35,205 nt of DNA from positions 1-35,205 of the forward strand of contig JAHEZD010000066.1 of the NCBI GenBank assembly GCA_023251255.1. The letters run 5' to 3'. Numbering within the stretch: the stretch's first letter is position 1; every line of letters begins with the position of its first letter. Positions 33,186-35,205 of this stretch are shown one piece after another. The translations under genes were made by a program, and so were the position numbers. Below the pieces are notes generated by a model that did not search any database, was not told the DNA's origin, and worked only from the letters and a program-made list of their open reading frames with translations. This stretch comes from Chitinophagaceae bacterium. GTDB taxonomy: Bacteria > Bacteroidota > Bacteroidia > Chitinophagales > Chitinophagaceae.

Positions 33186-33210
33186 CTTCATGGTGGGGGA
33201 GAAGACCAAC
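33162..33210. repeat. 49-bp direct repeat R2, copy 2
   Basis: 46 of 49 positions match 32695-32743. It truncates the DUF1016 fragment: its first 24 bases supply the last codons (AGAEHIH) and the stop. Similarity fades after 33210, although ACTACA also follows in both copies. Confidence 0.92.
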
Positions 33211-33221
33211 CTAACTACAGC

Positions 33222-33246
33222 AACTATTCGGAAATATCGAATAGTT
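33222..33246. repeat. hairpin upstream of the KilA-N gene
   Basis: AACTATTCG, loop GAAATAT, CGAATAGTT (perfect 9-bp stem). It lies 73 bp upstream of the KilA-N start. In the plus frame it reads ATIRKYRIVQ, which resembles a conserved part of RhuM-like proteins, so it may sit in a gene remnant. Confidence 0.85.
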
Positions 33247-33319
33247 CAAATTAAGGAAGCTAGCTCTTACAGCCATCTCGTGGAAATGAACGAAATGGTA
33301 CAATAATAAAAGTCAACTT

Positions 33320-34159
33320 ATGGCAAAAGAAAAAAAATCAACCATCAATGTGCAGGGACTTGCTGTAACCATTATCAGCCAGCACCAGGATGATTATATT
33401 TCCATTACCGATATTGCTAGGCACAAGGATGCTGAACGCAGTGATTATATTTTGCAGAACTGGCTCAGGAACCGCAGCACCATTGAATTTATTGGCCTAT
33501 GGGAGCAATTGAAGAACCCCGGTTTTAATTCCATCGAATTCGATGGAATTAAAAACATGGCAGGTGCCAATAGTTTTTCATTAACCCCCAAAAGGTGGAT
33601 AGAAACCACCCATGCCGTTGGCATTGTTTCAAGAACAGGAAGGTATGGGGGCACCTATGCCCACAAGGATATTGCTTTTGAGTTTGCCTCATGGATAAGT
33701 GCCGAGTTCAAGATGTACCTGATTGTTGAATTCCAACGCTTGAAGGAAGATGAAAGCCAACGTCTTTCCCTTGCTTGGAACCTTAACCGCACATTGTCCA
33801 AAATAAATTACCGCATACATACCGATGCTATCAAGGAAAACATCGTACCGCCCAATATTACCAACGAGCAGCAACAGGTTATATATGCCAGTGAAGCAGA
33901 TGTGCTGAACATGGCCATGTTTGGCAAGACTGCACAGCAATGGCGTAAGGAAAACCCCAAACTGGAAGGCAATATCAGGGACCATAGCAGCATGGAGCAA
34001 TTGCTGGTACTGGCCAATTTGGAAAGCATGAATGCCGAGTTTATACGCATGGGCATTGCCCAAGGAGAAAGATTGGCGAAGCTGAATACAATTGCCATTG
34101 GGCAATTAAAATCTTTGACCAATCATACTGCTTTTAAAAAATTAGGCAATCATCAATAA
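33320..34159 (+). CDS. KilA-N domain DNA-binding protein
   Basis: 279 residues starting MAKEKKSTINVQGLAVTII. The KilA-N domain spans about residues 15-135: DYISITDIARHKDAERSDYILQNWLRN, IGLWEQLKNPGF, NSFSLTPKRWIETTHAVGIVSRTGRYGGTYAHKDIAFEFASWISAEFKMYLIVEFQRLK, all typical. The C-terminal half is helical (VLNMAMFGKTAQQWRKENP, MEQLLVLANLESMNAEFIRMG) and usual for this Bacteroidota group. KilA-N proteins are phage- and virus-derived DNA binders commonly nested in type I RM loci. Between GF and MAG the coding sequence is a perfect 32-bp palindrome (33523-33554). Downstream genes follow closely: the phosphoesterase starts 7 bp after the stop. Confidence 0.93.
   Translation: MAKEKKSTINVQGLAVTIISQHQDDYISITDIARHKDAERSDYILQNWLRNRSTIEFIGLWEQLKNPGFNSIEFDGIKNMAGANSFSLTPKRWIETTHAVGIVSRTGRYGGTYAHKDIAFEFASWISAEFKMYLIVEFQRLKEDESQRLSLAWNLNRTLSKINYRIHTDAIKENIVPPNITNEQQQVIYASEADVLNMAMFGKTAQQWRKENPKLEGNIRDHSSMEQLLVLANLESMNAEFIRMGIAQGERLAKLNTIAIGQLKSLTNHTAFKKLGNHQ
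33523..33554. repeat. perfect 32-bp palindrome inside the KilA-N gene
   Basis: Left arm TTTTAATTCCATCGAA followed directly by its exact reverse complement, no loop. It encodes FNSIEFDGIKN within the KilA-N domain and contains a GAATTC centre. No mismatch in 16 arm positions. Confidence 0.97.
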
Positions 34160-34166
34160 CCAAGAA

Positions 34167-34937
34167 ATGACCCTTCAATACTGTTCAGACCTGCACTTGG
34201 AGTTTCCCGAAAACAAGCGTTTTCTGGATAGCAACCCCCTTGTGCCTGCTGGGGAAGTATTGTTACTGGCTGGTGATATACTGCCCATTGCACTGCACAA
34301 AAAGCAAACAGGCTTTATTGATTTTGTGGCAGACCATTTTGAAGCCGTGTACTGGGTGCCGGGCAACCATGAATATTACCAGTACGATTTGGGCAAGCAG
34401 GAAAACCCTCTTTTGGAAAAGCTACGCAGCAATGTTTGGCTGGTAAACAACCACTGTATTACCTACAAAAAAGTGAACCTTATTTGCAGCACTTTATGGA
34501 GCAGCATAAACCCACTGAACAGTTGGAGTATGGAACACAGCATTAGTGACTTTTATGCTATACATTGGCAGGGCAGGAAGTTTGGCACAAAGGAGTTTAA
34601 CCAACTGCACCATACCGCTGAAAACTTTATAGCAAATGCTTTAGCCGAGCATAAGGGGCAAACCAATATGGTGGTAACACACCATGTACCTACTTTGTAC
34701 CATTACCCCAAGCAATATCGCAACAGCCCATTGAACGAAGCTTTTGCAGTAGAACTGCACGATTTGATACACGATAGTGGTGCAGCTTATTGGGTATATG
34801 GCCACCACCATAGCAATACACCAGCCTTTACCATTGGCAACACCACCATGCTTACCAACCAATTGGGCTATGTGCAGCAGAATGAACAGGCTGGTTTTAT
34901 GAACAATGCCTGTATAACCCTTAACGAAACAACATGA
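34167..34937 (+). CDS. calcineurin-like metallophosphoesterase
   Basis: 256 residues with a complete two-metal phosphoesterase motif set in order: CSDLHLEF (Asp8, His10), LLAGDILP (GD), WVPGNHEYY (GNHE), MVVTHHVPTLYHY (His) and WVYGHHHSNTP (GHxH). The fold hydrolyses phosphoesters, with substrates ranging from nucleic acids to nucleotides and proteins; the substrate here is unknown. The gene starts 7 bp after KilA-N and its stop overlaps the ATG of the HsdS fragment by four bases, so the three form one transcription unit, typical of cargo genes nested in type I RM operons. Confidence 0.9.
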   Translation: MTLQYCSDLHLEFPENKRFLDSNPLVPAGEVLLLAGDILPIALHKKQTGFIDFVADHFEAVYWVPGNHEYYQYDLGKQENPLLEKLRSNVWLVNNHCITYKKVNLICSTLWSSINPLNSWSMEHSISDFYAIHWQGRKFGTKEFNQLHHTAENFIANALAEHKGQTNMVVTHHVPTLYHYPKQYRNSPLNEAFAVELHDLIHDSGAAYWVYGHHHSNTPAFTIGNTTMLTNQLGYVQQNEQAGFMNNACITLNETT

Positions 34938-35095
34938 GCAAAATAGCAACTATACAGCAAGGTTACAAGCAAAGCCCTTTGGGGTTGATTCCCAATGATT
35001 GGGAAGTAAGAACGTTGGGTGAAACTGTAGCTTGTTGGTCTCCCCCCAAACGAAAGCCAAAAAAGAACGCCTGCATCGGTTGGATGTACTGCTAA
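34934..35095 (+). pseudogene. HsdS N-terminal fragment
   Basis: ATG at 34934 overlaps the phosphoesterase stop. It reads MSKIATIQQGYKQSPLGLIP, then NDWEVRTLGETVACW, a standard HsdS start leading into the first target-recognition domain. Similarity ends after about 35 residues; the frame continues through unrelated sequence (SPPKRKPKKNACIGWMYC) and stops at 35093-35095 at the edge of dispersed repeat R1. The remaining 98% of HsdS is absent from the window, so this subunit is broken unless sequence beyond 35205 restores it. Confidence 0.8.
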
Positions 35096-35153
35096 AGCTG
35101 TATTTGCAATTTTCAGCAATCTAACTTATGCACCGGATGTTCTTTGGTAGGTT
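35090..35153. repeat. dispersed repeat R1, copy 2
   Basis: Contains CTAAAGCTGTATTTGCAATT and GCACCGGATGTTCTTTGG, matching 32632-32690 with small indels. The last bases of the window (35154-35205) hold CACCTCATCCTGCAGGTG, a small inverted repeat, and no gene. Confidence 0.75.
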
Positions 35154-35205
35154 TTTTCAATTCAGTTTTCGTTCACCTCATCCTGCAGGTGAAACAAGAA
35201 GTGTA

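Overview
The window looks like chromosome from a member of the Bacteroidota, most likely the Chitinophagaceae. Reasons: family-typical outer-membrane and lipoprotein genes, a TTG / TAnnTTTG-type promoter, weak ribosome binding sites, roughly mid-40s GC in core genes and a very AT-rich accessory block. The species cannot be named from sequence alone.

Left part (1-12.4 kb): the tail of a large outer-membrane protein, a secreted R/Q/P-rich DUF6515-like protein with a clear terminator, then a urease locus in the order ureA-ureB-ureC-[DUF1016 nuclease]-ureE-ureF-ureG-ureD. It is followed by a SulP anion transporter and a polytopic membrane protein of the UreH/NicO type. Together these can make apo-urease (ABC), load nickel (EFGD), import metal, and move the (bi)carbonate or other anions linked to urea hydrolysis. 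The DUF1016 gene interrupts the operon and is flanked by two copies of a palindrome that also occurs, slightly altered, inside the gene.

Middle part (12.4-22 kb): housekeeping and envelope genes: a desaturase strikingly like eukaryotic sphingolipid delta-4 desaturase, an RsmF-type rRNA m5C methyltransferase, a LysM protein, fmt, a lipoprotein, a CxxC protein and a small outer-membrane protein. Gaps between them are filled with degenerate tandem repeats of strict 7-bp period (and one block of 11-bp period), plus several dispersed hairpin repeats. A run of 31 consecutive heptads lies inside the RsmF-type coding sequence, and four heptads lie inside fmt.

Right part (22-35.2 kb): a defence or accessory island. 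It holds a BRO/antirepressor gene remnant; an HsdM-type methylase with an N-terminal PD-(D/E)XK domain and its HsdS partner, with a T7 slippery tract at the junction; two HEPN-type proteins; a DUF2971 protein; an Mrr-type endonuclease; an UvrD-like helicase; a truncated DUF1016 gene; a KilA-N gene containing a perfect 32-bp palindrome; a metallophosphoesterase; and a truncated second HsdS. No HsdR is present in the window.

The most unusual signals are (i) long palindromes inside the coding sequence of several unrelated accessory families (DUF1016, KilA-N, BRO, possibly RhuM), also used as flanks in the urease locus, (ii) the heptad arrays and their entry into essential genes, and (iii) a possible frameshift fusion of HsdM and HsdS. 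No tRNA, rRNA, CRISPR array or complete insertion sequence was recognised.
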